This document shows positions 17,050 through 25,173 of a stretch of DNA of 64,000 nucleotides, one piece after another. The stretch's first letter is position 1. Each line of letters begins with the position of its first letter. Source of the stretch: Paenibacillus sp. MAHUQ-63 (GTDB taxonomy: Bacteria; Bacillota; Bacilli; Paenibacillales; NBRC-103111); assembly GCF_028765165.1 (NCBI RefSeq), contig NZ_JARADB010000001.1, forward strand, positions 682,001 through 746,000, given 5' to 3'. Below the pieces are notes generated by a model. The model was not told the origin of the DNA, made no database searches, and saw nothing but the letters and a program-made list of their open reading frames with translations. The translations under genes and the position numbers were made by a program.

Positions 17050-17813
17050 TCACTACACACCTCCAAATGATAATGATGTCCTTCTTTAAATCCCTTTTCC
17101 CTGAGAGCCCGCATGACTTCAGCCTGGGCATGCATCGAAGTATTGTTGTTGCTGGATAAGTGGGTGAGGTAGATCCTCTCGCCTTTTCCTTTGACCAACT
17201 GTTTAAGCGCCGCCGCTGTCTGCTGATTGCTTAAATGACCGATGTCAGAAAGAATCCGTGTTTGGGTGCTGATCGGGTAATTAGATGCTAAGACTAAATC
17301 TGGATGATGGTTTGCTTCGATAACAAAGATATCCGAGTTAGCCATAGCTTCAAGCATGTCGGTATCAACCTTGCCAGTATCTAAGCAAACACTAACCTTC
17401 TCACCACATGATCCCTTGATCGCGTACCCTAGAGGGTTGTAGGCGTCATGGTGAGTCTTGAATGCATTCACTTCGAACCATCCGTCATCACATGAACCAC
17501 CCAGTAGAACACTTGAGTAATCGTCGATATCATTTTTTAATTCTTCATCAACAGTCGAGATGTCTTTCCATTCCTCTTCACCTGCGAACACTGGAATGCG
17601 GTACTTATTAGCAATCGGCAAGCCTTTAATATGGTCACCATGAGCATGGGTGATTAATATTGCATTAAGCTCTCCAGGAATAATCCCGTTGTCTATCAGC
17701 CGCTGTTCAATCTTCGTCTTTGCAATGCCAGCATCGATTAGGATGCTCGTGCTGCCACTCTGTAGATGAATGCAGTTACCTTTGGATCCGGATGCGATAA
17801 TAGTAACCTTCAT
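17046..17813 (-). CDS. MBL-fold metallo-hydrolase (YycJ/WalJ-like), recombination module
   Basis: A 255-residue metallo-beta-lactamase-fold protein with the metal motif THAHGDH at 55-61, a later metal Asp in VCLDTGKVD and His in ANHHPD and THLSS. The start SGSKGNCIHLQSGSTSILIDAG is characteristic of YycJ-type proteins, some of which act on DNA. Directly downstream of RecT in the operon. In Firmicute phages this pairing is common, and the MBL protein may supply the nuclease partner of RecT; that role is inference. Confidence 0.88.
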   Translation of the reverse strand: MKVTIIASGSKGNCIHLQSGSTSILIDAGIAKTKIEQRLIDNGIIPGELNAILITHAHGDHIKGLPIANKYRIPVFAGEEEWKDISTVDEELKNDIDDYSSVLLGGSCDDGWFEVNAFKTHHDAYNPLGYAIKGSCGEKVSVCLDTGKVDTDMLEAMANSDIFVIEANHHPDLVLASNYPISTQTRILSDIGHLSNQQTAAALKQLVKGKGERIYLTHLSSNNNTSMHAQAEVMRALREKGFKEGHHYHLEVCSE

Positions 17814-17818
17814 AAGTA

Positions 17819-18700
17819 TTACTCCATATCAATTGGAGCTTCGTTATCTGTAATTTTTTGATCAAGCATCAGGATTGCACCTTCTAATTCAGCAAGAGTC
17901 GGAACCTTTGGATCCTTGAAAACAATTTTATTGTCTTTCAGGTACTGATTTTTTGCTGCTCTATCTGTAATTCCCAATTGTGTGAACCTGTCGGAAATAT
18001 CACTCATCGCTTTCTGTACTGGATCGATTTTAGGTTCTTCAATTACCGGCTTAGCTGGCTGGCTTGTATGAGAGGCTTCATGAGTAATGTCTCTGCGCTG
18101 TGGAGTTTCTTGAGATAGGCTCGAATCAAGGTTGTTCTGTGTGGCATATTCATCCTCACTGATTTCAACACCATACTGCCGTTTAAAAGCCCGCTTAATT
18201 GCATGCTTTACAATCATGTCATCGAAATAACTGGTCCACATCTCCTTATTACGACCCTTTGTTAAGTGATCTACTTGATCGTTTGTAATGATTACAGCGA
18301 TATTCGGGGCACCTTCGCGATACGCTACACAATAAGCTCCTACCGTCTTTCCACGCGTCATGGAAATAATCCGGTGCTTAGGCTCTCCCGTAACCATGTC
18401 GATCTCAAAATCGTCGTTTTCCTTCACTTCCGAAGCAATGAATCCTTTGTACTGAGGATGACGTTTCCCGAGTGCGACAATGCCCTCAACGGAAATTTGG
18501 ATGGACATTTGCGGGCCGTACTTCTCACTTTGATAAACGATGCAGTGAATCTGGTTGAGGAATGGATTGAGTCCAGCGGCAGCAGCTGTCCGAGCGAAAA
18601 GATTGAATTGAGCATCCGTCGTGCCCTTAGCGATCGTGTTTTTGATAGTGTCCAATTCCGCTTGCGTGAATTCACCAATCACTTGTACTTGAGTTGACAT
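17819..18700 (-). CDS. RecT/Bet-family single-strand annealing recombinase
   Basis: A 293-residue protein of the lambda Bet type: DAQFNLFARTAAAAGLNPFL, YGPQMSIQISVEGIVALGKR and KHAIKRAFKRQYGVEISEDE are the characteristic blocks. It anneals complementary single strands during phage recombination and replication restart. The C-terminal third is low-complexity with acidic residues, a likely partner-docking tail. Adjacent genes are an MBL-fold hydrolase and an SbcC-like ATPase. Confidence 0.92.
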   Translation of the reverse strand: MSTQVQVIGEFTQAELDTIKNTIAKGTTDAQFNLFARTAAAAGLNPFLNQIHCIVYQSEKYGPQMSIQISVEGIVALGKRHPQYKGFIASEVKENDDFEIDMVTGEPKHRIISMTRGKTVGAYCVAYREGAPNIAVIITNDQVDHLTKGRNKEMWTSYFDDMIVKHAIKRAFKRQYGVEISEDEYATQNNLDSSLSQETPQRRDITHEASHTSQPAKPVIEEPKIDPVQKAMSDISDRFTQLGITDRAAKNQYLKDNKIVFKDPKVPTLAELEGAILMLDQKITDNEAPIDME

Positions 18701-18703
18701 ATA

Positions 18704-18940
18704 TTAAATCCTCCCTAATTTAAGTTCTTGTTGCTTAGACTGAGCGTTAAGTAAATTTAGCTTCTTTTGTTTCTGAATCAGTATCTTTAATGACCTACTC
18801 GTTAACTCGATTTTCTTCAGGTGACCTGAGACTGTCCTTTGACTAACACCCAAAATCTTCGCAATTTCATGTGTGCTGTACTCACGGTGAACATATAGAA
18901 CGAAAACTTTTAGCGACAGATTTGCCATCTGGTTCTTCAT
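18704..18940 (-). CDS. Small helix-turn-helix protein
   Basis: About 78 residues with a clear HTH: EYSTHEIAKILGVSQRTVSGHLKKI. This sigma-70-region-4/LuxR-like pattern suggests a phage DNA-binding regulator. The start at 18940 (MKNQMANL) is 6 bp after AGGTGA; the C-terminus is Lys/Gln rich. Set between RecT and a DUF1360 gene. Confidence 0.72.
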   Translation of the reverse strand: MKNQMANLSLKVFVLYVHREYSTHEIAKILGVSQRTVSGHLKKIELTSRSLKILIQKQKKLNLLNAQSKQQELKLGRI

Positions 18941-18945
18941 AGGAG

Positions 18946-19425
18946 TCACCTAAGGAGACCTATCACGATTAATGCGATGAACGTCACAACCAAGTAAAAA
19001 ATGAGACTAAGGAAGAGTGCGTTCTTGATTCCTCGCGCTGCACTCAGTGGATCCTCTTCAAGCTCCGGCTTCACTTCAACCATATCAAGTGGCATGCCTA
19101 CCGACTTCAGTACACCCGTCTCTAAAATGGCTTGTATGGATGATAGAGCGAAGATCAGACCTACATAGAAGGTTATGGTCGGAGCAATGAGATAAGAGCC
19201 AATGAGGACCGCTGAAACCCATATCCCTGCGCACCAGTAACAGTTCATAACACTGCCGATGAAGCGTCTTACAGAACCACCTTGGAGAGTGTAAGTAAAC
19301 TGATAATCAATGAAGTCCCGTGTTACAAAGTTATTTCTTACTGGTTCGAAAATCTTGTCATAGACGATGAGGTGAGTGATTCGGTAAACCGCAAGTGCCA
19401 GGATGATGAATGTTAGAATGGTCAT
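18946..19425 (-). CDS. DUF1360-like membrane protein
   Basis: A 159-residue protein with about three transmembrane segments and the family hallmark FIGSVMNCYWCAGIWVSAVL. Found in Bacillales and their phages; role unknown. Four-base overlap (ATGA) with the stop of the upstream ATPase gene. Confidence 0.8.
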   Translation of the reverse strand: MTILTFIILALAVYRITHLIVYDKIFEPVRNNFVTRDFIDYQFTYTLQGGSVRRFIGSVMNCYWCAGIWVSAVLIGSYLIAPTITFYVGLIFALSSIQAILETGVLKSVGMPLDMVEVKPELEEDPLSAARGIKNALFLSLIFYLVVTFIALIVIGLLR

Positions 19426-20978
19426 GCAATAACCTCCGTTTCGATTTTTAGTTCCTGGTCCGGTACCGCGCGCCCCGTGATAAGCTGCCCATACACCAGA
19501 ACTTTGCCAGTGTAGGATTCAATCCCATCCACAAACGTCGGAACAATTAACTCACTTTGCTTGTAGAGTACATCCGATAATTCCAAGCCGGCACCGATCT
19601 TCTCACCCGCGGATAAGGTTGGATAGTCCTTGCCATCCATTTGGATGACGAATGCTGGCTTGTATTCACCTGTAGAAGCAACATAATCGAACAACCGGAC
19701 GGACAATGTGGTGAAGAGCTCTTGCACTTTGCTGACTTGTAATTGTGCTTCTGTTGCCTTAAATGCCTTGATTGCATCGAGCACAAATATCGAGTCGTTC
19801 TTGGCCTTGAGGTATTCAACCTCATTCTGCTTTGCTTTATCCAATTCGCTAGCCGCTTTTGCTCTCGTGATGTCAGCCTGCAGAATAGAGTTGATTTCGC
19901 CGATGCGGCTGATTAGGTCTGCCACTGAGTAGTTCGGACCTTCCATAAGCGGAAATGCTTCCAGCTGGGCAACGAGTTCCTTTTTCTGTTCAATCATGTC
20001 GTTCACTCGTTTTGCAATACCGTTTACTACCGTCTTTTTATTATCGAGCGATGTCGCTTTAGCTTCTTCCGTCAACTCTTGGCCGCAGGAATTGCAAGTC
20101 GTGTTGATCTCTGTTCCCTTTGTTCTGGCATGCTCAGCCTTGCCGTCGATGATCCGCTGCGATAATGAGTCAATCTGCATTTGAAGGCGGCTGCGCTGAT
20201 TTTCCCATTGTGTAACCTTTGATTTATCAGCCTCATAAGACTGAATCTTTCTATCAAGCTCTTCGCCTTCAGTTTGCAATGCTTCTCTGTCAATCTCAGC
20301 AGCAGGACCCAGCGCTTTAAGCTGATCTGAGAGTGTTTTGACGCTTCCTTGTGACTGAATATGTAGCTTGTCGTTCTTGCCCTTTAGGTCCGTGTACTTC
20401 TTCTCCAGGTCGGCGATAGTATGCTTTTTGAGCTCTTCCTCAAGTCGGGCAGCGTGCGGATTAAGAATTATATCCTTTACCTTTTGATCCGGTGATGTGC
20501 GGGTCATTGCTTGAAACACTTCTTTATTGGTTGGCGCCGAGACGTGCTGCATGACCTGTTCCCGCTGTTTCGACCAATGTTGATTAAAGAAGAAGCCCGG
20601 GCTATAAAGTGCTAAGAACTGCTCTTTGGTAAATAAGCCGGCCACATGAGATTCGAATTCCTTGGCTTTCATTGGAACTTGATTCACATAGAACTTATTT
20701 GTACCGCCGATAATCTCACGGGTTAATGTTTGTTCAGCCCCATTAACAGAAAGTGTCAGAGAGGCGTATACGCGCTCATATGGACGGTCAGTAGGTGAAG
20801 GATCGAACTTACCACCGGTTAAGTCGCAACCCCACATGATCCAGGATGGAGCCCCTCCGATAGAAGACTTCCCTTCGCCATTCTTTCCAGTGAGCTTGGT
20901 GATATCTCCGTAATTAACTGTGATTTCGTCGTGTCCGGTGTAGCTGATAAGGTGGAGTGAGATGAATTTTATTTGCAT
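19422..20978 (-). CDS. SbcC/Rad50-like ATPase with zinc-hook
   Basis: A 518-residue P-loop ATPase. It begins MQIKFISLHLISYTGHDEIT with Walker A GKNGEGKSS at 31-38; a central coiled coil carries CNSCGQEL, the CxxC zinc-hook tip, and the C-terminal lobe has LSAGEKIGAGLELSDVLY (signature) and TFVDGIESYT (Walker B-like). It lacks an SbcD partner nearby; the MBL-fold protein in the same operon could supply nuclease activity. GGAGGCAAAGAAGAA precedes the start. The frame to 21038 lies inside the upstream gene and is not used. Confidence 0.85.
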   Translation of the reverse strand: MQIKFISLHLISYTGHDEITVNYGDITKLTGKNGEGKSSIGGAPSWIMWGCDLTGGKFDPSPTDRPYERVYASLTLSVNGAEQTLTREIIGGTNKFYVNQVPMKAKEFESHVAGLFTKEQFLALYSPGFFFNQHWSKQREQVMQHVSAPTNKEVFQAMTRTSPDQKVKDIILNPHAARLEEELKKHTIADLEKKYTDLKGKNDKLHIQSQGSVKTLSDQLKALGPAAEIDREALQTEGEELDRKIQSYEADKSKVTQWENQRSRLQMQIDSLSQRIIDGKAEHARTKGTEINTTCNSCGQELTEEAKATSLDNKKTVVNGIAKRVNDMIEQKKELVAQLEAFPLMEGPNYSVADLISRIGEINSILQADITRAKAASELDKAKQNEVEYLKAKNDSIFVLDAIKAFKATEAQLQVSKVQELFTTLSVRLFDYVASTGEYKPAFVIQMDGKDYPTLSAGEKIGAGLELSDVLYKQSELIVPTFVDGIESYTGKVLVYGQLITGRAVPDQELKIETEVIA

Positions 20979-21598
20979 TTCTTCTTTGCCTCCTGTTCTT
21001 CTAGTTCTTTGTTCTTGGCTTCGCACCAAGCTTGGCATTCTTCGACGGTTTTAAAGATTTTTTCTTGTTCTACGCTGCTGTCTTTTCGTTGTAGATAAAA
21101 GCGATGATGCTTCGCCTTTTTGTCACGATTAAATTCAAGTGTAATTGTTTCGATTCTGTCCTCTTTGGATGAGACATAATAGCTTTTCGACTTAGAACCG
21201 TAGCCGTCACATGTTGGGCAATCAAACGTGTGATCCACACCATTAACGTCCGCTGTTACTTTCTTTTTACCGTTGCATGTCGCGCAGGTGGTGCGGTCAT
21301 ATTTGTAATCCGGGTAATAAACGGTATCCCCGGGGTAGAACCCGCCGAATATCTCCCGTCGCGCTTCCTTCATAGCTTCTCGGAGGATGTTATCCTTTGC
21401 GTGACCGTTAATGTGCAATAGGTTTCGCAGTTCACGGTTCTCCTTGTACAGCTTAGCGTTCAACTCTTTCGAGTTATGAAGATTTTTGACAACCTCACCT
21501 ATACGTAGATCAATCTCCGCGTCGATAAGCTCTTTCATTTTGTAGCTGAAATCATCCATTTCATCGACAGGCGGGCACCATTCATCATGATCGTACAT
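20969..21598 (-). CDS. Protein with DnaJ-type zinc-finger motifs
   Basis: A 209-residue protein with two CxxCxG-like motifs: CATCNGKKK and CPTCDGYG, spaced like a single DnaJ zinc module, preceded by a helical, acidic N-terminus. Starts at MYDHDEW because GGAGG lies 8 bp upstream. Its 3' end overlaps the ATPase gene by 10 nt. No J domain is present; role unknown. Confidence 0.72.
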   Translation of the reverse strand: MYDHDEWCPPVDEMDDFSYKMKELIDAEIDLRIGEVVKNLHNSKELNAKLYKENRELRNLLHINGHAKDNILREAMKEARREIFGGFYPGDTVYYPDYKYDRTTCATCNGKKKVTADVNGVDHTFDCPTCDGYGSKSKSYYVSSKEDRIETITLEFNRDKKAKHHRFYLQRKDSSVEQEKIFKTVEECQAWCEAKNKELEEQEAKKKCK

Positions 21599-21737
21599 TT
21601 GCATTTCCTCCAGATTCATCTTCTATTCGTTCAATCATCTCTTCTTCAACCTGCCGCTTGTAATCCGCCATCTCATCCTCATGAATGATTCGGCCGTTAC
21701 GTTCCCAGCTCATAGGCTGATCAAAGCGATCCATCAT
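21585..21737 (-). CDS. Acidic hypothetical protein, 50 residues
   Basis: MMDRFDQPMSWERNGRIIHE with a Glu-rich helix. It overlaps its upstream neighbour by 17 nt and the zinc-finger gene by 14 nt. Supported by packing; not recognised. Confidence 0.5.
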   Translation of the reverse strand: MMDRFDQPMSWERNGRIIHEDEMADYKRQVEEEMIERIEDESGGNANVRS

Positions 21738-22092
21738 TGACCTCATCAGGTGAACACAATTCGAAATCGACAGACTCAGAATAGAACCCGTTTGATTCGC
21801 CCAACCACCGAATTGTCACGTAACCTCTTACTGTGGCTAACTTATAGAAAGTCCAAGTTTGGGAAGCCCATTCCGACTCTCCTTCATTCGTCACTTCCTC
21901 AGCCATTAGTATTTCGGAGTGTAGCAAATCATCTAAATTCCCGATTATCTCTTCGACCATTACGCTTTCGCAGCAATCTTGTTCGTGATACATGCGGTAC
22001 ACTTCACCATCAGACACGAAGAATAGAAGTTCCTCGTTATCTTTGTTCTTTATCTCCGTCAAAGTTTTTCCCATCAATACTGAGATGTTCAT
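21721..22092 (-). CDS. Hypothetical phage protein, 123 residues
   Basis: Compact acidic beta-rich protein (LLFFVSDGEVYRMYHEQDCC, TFYKLATVRGYVTIRWLGES) like the DUF7448-type proteins of phages. The ATG immediately precedes... the stop of the 52-residue gene is adjacent (no gap). Function unknown. Confidence 0.68.
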   Translation of the reverse strand: MNISVLMGKTLTEIKNKDNEELLFFVSDGEVYRMYHEQDCCESVMVEEIIGNLDDLLHSEILMAEEVTNEGESEWASQTWTFYKLATVRGYVTIRWLGESNGFYSESVDFELCSPDEVNDGSL

Positions 22093-22251
22093 TTACGCAA
22101 TCGCCTCCACTGGATCTAAGCCCAAGTCTCTTTCCATTTGATAAATCTCACCGCGTAACCAATCCTTTGCAGCTTCCAGAACAACGCCGCTGTTTAGGAT
22201 GCAGTGCAGTTGGTTAAGATGAATAGCATCCGCTACGGTCATATTGTTCAT
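22093..22251 (-). CDS. Hypothetical protein, 52 residues
   Basis: MNNMTVADAIHLNQLHCILN, helical; AAAGGAGC lies 7 bp before the ATG. The stop codon abuts the next ATG directly. Member of the leftward early operon. Confidence 0.62.
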   Translation of the reverse strand: MNNMTVADAIHLNQLHCILNSGVVLEAAKDWLRGEIYQMERDLGLDPVEAIA

Positions 22252-22265
22252 GGCAAATGCTCCTT

Positions 22266-22517
22266 TCATATCATCTGAGCTTCAAGCTCTTCAATTTGAA
22301 TGCAAATTTCTTGAACCCACTTCATGTCTCCAGCCACTTGAGCTTCTAATGCAAGGCTCTTAAGGCCATCGTGCTTCCAGACAAGTTCCATGTTTTTCTT
22401 AAGAAGTTGAATGACTCTCATAGTTGCGACCGAATCCAATTCAAGGATTCCTTCTTCGTTCGTATTCATAAAAGCAATTTCCGCCATCTTACGGTGAACT
22501 TCGTGAATACCGATCAT
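22266..22517 (-). CDS. Hypothetical helical protein, 83 residues
   Basis: MIGIHEVHRKMAEIAFMNTN with three predicted helices and an acidic end. Early operon; not recognised. Confidence 0.62.
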   Translation of the reverse strand: MIGIHEVHRKMAEIAFMNTNEEGILELDSVATMRVIQLLKKNMELVWKHDGLKSLALEAQVAGDMKWVQEICIQIEELEAQMI

Positions 22518-22541
22518 GAGAACACATCCTCTTTTTAAGTT

Positions 22542-22682
22542 TTAGAAGGAGTTATACCAGAGCCACGCTGCTACAGCGCCGGCAATGACTACGAATAAAC
22601 CATGAACATCAGAGTAACTGGAGCTTTCAAAAGTGACGCGGGTACCGGGCTCGATATCTTCGCCATTAATTTTTATCCGCAT
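22542..22682 (-). CDS. Small membrane-anchored protein, 46 residues
   Basis: MRIKINGEDIEPGTRVTFES followed by one hydrophobic segment (GLFVVIAGAVAAWLWYNSF) at the C-terminus. It overlaps the upstream gene by 17 nt, with a GGTGATC site. Possibly a tail-anchored membrane peptide. Confidence 0.5.
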   Translation of the reverse strand: MRIKINGEDIEPGTRVTFESSSYSDVHGLFVVIAGAVAAWLWYNSF

Positions 22683-22935
22683 GCTGATCACCATCTTCCA
22701 TGAAGGATTTGAGTAGCAACATCATGCAATGAATGAACTCAAGCGTTCTTTCGTCGCCAATATCGGCGGATTTATTAACGATGTCACTGAACATTTGGAG
22801 CATAGTGACTGGCTTAGGTGTCGGATCATTCTGAACAGAATGCCGCAATAAACTAATTAAGTGAAGTCTATAGTCGATGTCTTTCACTTCATCAACTCCT
22901 ACCTCGGATGTACTTTGGATTCCTAAAATGTCCAT
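22666..22935 (-). CDS. First gene of the early operon, hypothetical 89-residue protein
   Basis: MDILGIQSTSEVGVDEVKDI; helical and acidic. It follows a roughly 150-bp leader containing the palindrome TGGTATTT-T-AAATACCA, so its transcription is probably repressed in the lysogen. No family recognised. Confidence 0.6.
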   Translation of the reverse strand: MDILGIQSTSEVGVDEVKDIDYRLHLISLLRHSVQNDPTPKPVTMLQMFSDIVNKSADIGDERTLEFIHCMMLLLKSFMEDGDQHADKN

Positions 22936-23022
22936 AAAAGAAATTTAGGATTTCATTATGGGCACAGAAAAATAAACCTTTACGAAATAAAGGAACAAAA
23001 ACACGAACGTACATTCCACTTG

Positions 23023-23039
23023 TGGTATTTTAAATACCA
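23023..23039. promoter_or_regulatory. Candidate repressor operator in the early leader
   Basis: Perfect odd-centred palindrome TGGTATTTTAAATACCA upstream of the early operon. A half-matching copy (TGGTATTTAAAATTCGG at 23431-23447) sits between the -35 and -10 elements of the cro-like promoter. Shared sequence suggests control by one of the XRE proteins. Confidence 0.55.
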
Positions 23040-23077
23040 TAATATAATGATCATGTAAGCGAGAATGACATTAATGA

Positions 23078-23386
23078 TTATTTTGCAAATTCAAGTTGCA
23101 ATTTTTCGAAATACTTTTTACCTTCAATAGCGACATCAGGAAACAATTCCTCAACGGTGACCCCGAAGTATAACGCATAAACAAAAGCCATCATAAAGCT
23201 GGGATCACTTTCGCCGTACTCAATGTTCTTGATTGTGTTTTCAGACAACTTTAGATCAATTCCCATTCTTGCTCGCGAAACATTCTTCTGTAATCGAAGG
23301 ATCTTGAACCATTCCCGTGGCTGCACACGATCCTTCTTGGGTGGAGAAGCTTTTGGCCTTCTTGCTGCTCTTTGTTCTGTTTTCAT
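23078..23386 (-). CDS. XRE-family regulator, Cro-like
   Basis: A 102-residue protein with a basic N-terminal extension (residues 1-25) followed by an XRE helix-turn-helix: LRLQKNVSRARMGIDLKLSENTIKNIEYGESDPS. Divergent from the CI-like gene across a 124-bp control region, the usual arrangement of a lytic/lysogenic switch. AGGAGGTGA precedes the ATG. Confidence 0.85.
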   Translation of the reverse strand: MKTEQRAARRPKASPPKKDRVQPREWFKILRLQKNVSRARMGIDLKLSENTIKNIEYGESDPSFMMAFVYALYFGVTVEELFPDVAIEGKKYFEKLQLEFAK

Positions 23387-23421
23387 TACCAGTTATCACC
23401 TCCTGTCCTGTTGGTAAACTG

Positions 23422-23450
23422 ACTATAACATGGTATTTAAAATTCGGCAA
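23422..23450 (-). promoter_or_regulatory. Promoter of the cro-like gene with embedded operator
   Basis: TTGCCG (23450-23445), 17-bp spacer and TATAGT (23427-23422) with extended TG. The spacer consists of the operator-like AATTTTAAATACCA, so a bound repressor would block RNA polymerase. On the plus strand TTGGTA-N17-TATTTA overlaps and could serve the CI-like gene. Confidence 0.6.
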
Positions 23451-23510
23451 GTATAAAATTTAGAAATTTAAAATTAACAAATAGAAATGACAATGAAGGA
23501 GCGCAACGAT

Positions 23511-23906
23511 ATGACAACTCTAGGAGAGCGCATTAAAGAAAGACGCGAGAAATTGAACTTAAAACAAGATCAACTCGCTGACATGATGGGGATCACTCGG
23601 CATGTGTTATCCAGTTATGAATCAGATCGCAACTTTCCTCCAGGTAAAACACTTGGATCTCTTGCTGATGCATTAAAAACAAGCGCGGATTATCTTCTCG
23701 GCCGCACTGATGATCCGACACCACCAGTTAACCGTAATGAAACACCGACTGAAGATGAGTTGAAAATAAGACGTGCATTGATTGAGATGGAGGATATTCT
23801 GAGGAAAAGTGATAACGTGGATGAAACCATGCTGCAGCACACTTTGCGGATTATGGAGGTCACTTTCTTGGAGAAGCTTGGCGATTCGAAGCGGAAAAAG
23901 CAGTAA
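23511..23906 (+). CDS. XRE-family CI-like phage repressor
   Basis: A 131-residue protein with an N-terminal HTH (LGERIKERREKLNLKQDQLADMMGITRHVLSSYE) and a helical C-terminal half (EDELKIRRALIEMEDILRKS) probably for dimerisation. No LexA-type peptidase domain, so SOS induction would need another factor. AAGGAGCG precedes the ATG at 23511. It is the only gene of this switch on the plus strand and is the best candidate for the lysogenic repressor. Confidence 0.85.
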   Translation: MTTLGERIKERREKLNLKQDQLADMMGITRHVLSSYESDRNFPPGKTLGSLADALKTSADYLLGRTDDPTPPVNRNETPTEDELKIRRALIEMEDILRKSDNVDETMLQHTLRIMEVTFLEKLGDSKRKKQ

Positions 23907-24099
23907 GCGAAAAGGTTTACATAATGATTTCGACACTTATCTACAAACCAATTAAATTTTGATAAAGTCAATTTGTTCGCCTATTTTTACCTCGTGTTCG
24001 TGCTATAATAATTTCCACAGTCATCCCGAATCTGGGGGGCTTTGGAAAATACTTTGTAAACCAAAAGGTTGACAACTTGCCCGGAAGAGAAACCGAAGT

Positions 24100-24363
24100 T
24101 TACTCTTCGTTCTGGGACTTCTGCTTCCTGCGCGTCGATGCTTTAATTGGCACTTCGATAAGTGGATAGATACTCCGATCCAGAATACCGAGAGTATCAG
24201 CAACAGAAAAGGTCAATGCTGTTCCCATCTTCTTTTTGTTGTTGATATAGTCACCGGCTTGCTGTCTAGACATACCCATCTTCTCAGCGAACTCAATATT
24301 TGAAATGCCTAATTCATCGAGTATTTCTGGCAGGTTGCAGCGTCCGAGCTTATAGCGCGGCAT
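24100..24363 (-). CDS. Third XRE-type HTH protein
   Basis: An 87-residue protein: ILDELGISNIEFAEKMGMSRQQAGDYINNKKKMG is a standard XRE HTH, followed by a basic tail (KASTRRKQKSQNEE). It faces the CI-like gene convergently. The leader holds TACCTTTAAATGGTA, related in composition to the other operator. It may be a second repressor or antirepressor of the switch. Confidence 0.8.
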   Translation of the reverse strand: MPRYKLGRCNLPEILDELGISNIEFAEKMGMSRQQAGDYINNKKKMGTALTFSVADTLGILDRSIYPLIEVPIKASTRRKQKSQNEE

Positions 24364-24602
24364 AACTGTCCTCCAATAAATCAGATTACCTTTAAATGGT
24401 ATCAGTGCTTTGAGATTAAATCAAATCAAATCATACTATTGGGGGAGGAGGACATAAAAAAACCACTTCCAATGTGCAGTAGTTTGGCGGCTGCGCACAT
24501 ATGTGAAATGGTCCGATTGGATATCGCTATAGTGATAGTATACATTAGATTATTCGAATTGTGTATGTACACTTTTTTACAGTTTCACACGCAAAACTTG
24601 CG

Positions 24603-24631
24603 TTGACGTGCAAACAATTTTGTGTTAATAA
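24603..24631 (+). promoter_or_regulatory. Promoter in the 380-bp gap before the 24744 gene
   Basis: TTGACG-N17-TAATAA. The rest of the 24364-24743 gap is AT-rich with no open frame of interest. A second TATAAT at 24693-24698 overlaps the SOS-box candidate below. Confidence 0.45.
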
Positions 24632-24676
24632 CGGAATTCATTCGTAGTTCTTTTGGCCGACTTTCGGCAGACAATA

Positions 24677-24690
24677 CAAACAAGCGTTCG
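24677..24690. promoter_or_regulatory. Candidate LexA (SOS) box
   Basis: CGAACGCTTGTTTG on the minus strand, one mismatch from the symmetric CGAAC-N4-GTTCG pattern of Gram-positive LexA sites, immediately next to a TATAAT at 24693. This position would allow LexA to repress the downstream gene. Confidence 0.45.
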
Positions 24691-24743
24691 CTTATAATGA
24701 GTACATAAGATTAAAAAATCAAACAGACCAGGGGATGAATTTA

Positions 24744-25118
24744 TTGAAAAATAATGACGCTCTGAATTTAGATGCTAATCCATTCAAATTAGCGATGCTT
24801 CAAAATGTAACTGTGACGCTTATTCCTTTTCCTTCGGATGAGATATATGGAACCTACAATGAGACGACTGAAGGAAACTACTTTATTTTCCTCAATGAGA
24901 GCTTGCAAGATGAGAGTAAGTACCACCACGATCTCCTAGATAATACGTTGGAAATTCTCATGAAACATCATAACAGCAGCCAGAAGGGCAAAACCAAAGT
25001 TGTAACAGCAAGCAGCATGAAATTGTTCGAGCGACTAAAGGAAGAGGTTAAGAGATATGAAAGAGTAGCTGTTGAAGCGTTTTTGAGAAGCTTTAACCTC
25101 AAAGGATCGTTTGAATAG
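24744..25118 (+). CDS. Hypothetical protein behind a possible SOS box
   Basis: About 124 residues from a TTG at 24744, chosen for the 9-bp spacing from AGGGG; an ATG at 24735 is too close to the site. Sequence MKNNDALNLDANPFKLAMLQ...NYFIFLNESLQDESKYHHDLL has some flavour of ImmA-like or antirepressor proteins but no HExxH zinc motif. Position between the immunity genes and a strong bidirectional terminator suggests a role in lysogeny or induction; function unknown. Confidence 0.6.
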   Translation: MKNNDALNLDANPFKLAMLQNVTVTLIPFPSDEIYGTYNETTEGNYFIFLNESLQDESKYHHDLLDNTLEILMKHHNSSQKGKTKVVTASSMKLFERLKEEVKRYERVAVEAFLRSFNLKGSFE

Positions 25119-25123
25119 AAAGA

Positions 25124-25166
25124 CAAAAAAAAGGTGAGTCTCCCAAAAGGAAGCTCACCTTTTCGT
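25124..25166. terminator. Bidirectional terminator between the 24744 gene and agrD
   Basis: AAGGTGAG...CTCACCTT hairpin with an inner TCCC/GGAA-like extension, flanked by A8 on one side and TTTTCG on the other. It serves both convergent transcription units. Confidence 0.85.
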
Positions 25167-25173
25167 TATGTAA

